Origin: Cyanobium sp. NIES-981
GTDB lineage: Bacteria; Cyanobacteriota; Cyanobacteriia; PCC-6307; Cyanobiaceae
Direction of reading: 5' to 3'
DNA length: 6,471 nucleotides
Assembly (NCBI GenBank): GCA_945907085.1
Contig: CAMDSS010000111.1
Location: 1-6,471, forward strand
The position numbers and the translations under genes were made by a program. Position 1 is the first letter of the stretch. Each line of letters starts with the position of its first letter. A model generated the notes under the pieces. The model did not search any database and was not told the DNA's origin. It worked only from the letters and a program-made list of their open reading frames with translations. Shown piece after piece: positions 6,444-6,471 of this stretch.

Positions 6444-6471
6444 CCCCTGCCCTTTGACTGGCGTCGAGCAG

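Larger units (their letters stand above)
5509..6471. other. Gene-free low-GC stretch with scattered small hairpins
   Basis: No recognisable protein, tRNA, rRNA or mobile-element gene is visible over these 963 bp. Sampled 60-base lines (5821, 6001, 6121, 6301) have about 40-43% GC, against about 70% for a sampled line of pheT. Reading frames are short. On the plus strand one frame is open from 5990 to 6367 except for a TAA at 6143-6145. On the minus strand a 58-codon frame enters from the right edge and stops at 6295. None gives a product I recognise, and none shows the G/C-rich third positions of the neighbouring genes. Inverted repeats lie at 5818-5836, 5844-5864, 5950-5961, 5998-6011, 6091-6104, 6110-6138, 6366-6384 and 6418-6438. 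Possibilities include decayed foreign DNA, an unannotated small RNA locus, or a plain spacer. Confidence 0.6.

Noticed and set aside
5524..6471. tRNA, tmRNA, RNase P RNA, SRP RNA or group II intron end in the gene-free tract
   Set aside because: I looked for T-arm and conserved core sequences of these RNAs and for a domain V-like motif and saw none. A covariance-model search would be decisive.

Overview
The window looks like a chromosomal segment of a phycobilisome-containing picocyanobacterium (Synechococcus/Cyanobium type). The main reason is an unmistakable allophycocyanin alpha-B gene (apcD) at 5014-5508. Allophycocyanin excludes heterotrophs and makes Prochlorococcus unlikely. The coding part is GC-rich (about 70% in a sampled pheT stretch), and the Shine-Dalgarno signals are weak or absent, as is usual in this group. 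Species identity cannot be fixed from the window.

Layout from left to right. (1) On the minus strand is a three-gene translation/RNA cluster, transcribed leftward in the order rpmG (bL33), rpsR (bS18), RNase II/R-family gene (5' part only, cut by the left edge). The rpl33-rps18 pairing is also conserved in plastid genomes. (2) pheT, the beta subunit of phenylalanyl-tRNA synthetase (812 aa, complete), diverges from rpmG across a 113-bp spacer. (3) A short convergent spacer follows, containing a decaying 19-bp tandem repeat that includes the pheT stop codon. (4) rlmD/rumA, a Fe-S-cluster 23S rRNA m5U methyltransferase, lies on the minus strand. (5) apcD lies on the plus strand, diverging from rlmD across 123 bp and ending in a hairpin that begins inside its stop codon. 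(6) From 5509 to the right edge (about 960 bp) there is no recognisable gene. The GC content falls to roughly 40-45% over much of it, reading frames are short or interrupted, and small inverted repeats occur throughout, including a terminator-like hairpin with a T-run near the right edge.

Most of the window is housekeeping: ribosomal proteins, a tRNA synthetase subunit, an rRNA methyltransferase and an RNase all serve translation or RNA metabolism. apcD belongs to the light-harvesting antenna and is functionally unrelated to its neighbours. I see no mobile element, CRISPR array, tRNA or defence system. The observations most worth a second look are the missing canonical start codon of the RNase gene, with a CTG overlapping the rpsR stop; the 19-bp repeat at the 3' end of pheT; and the unexplained low-GC, hairpin-rich tail of the window.
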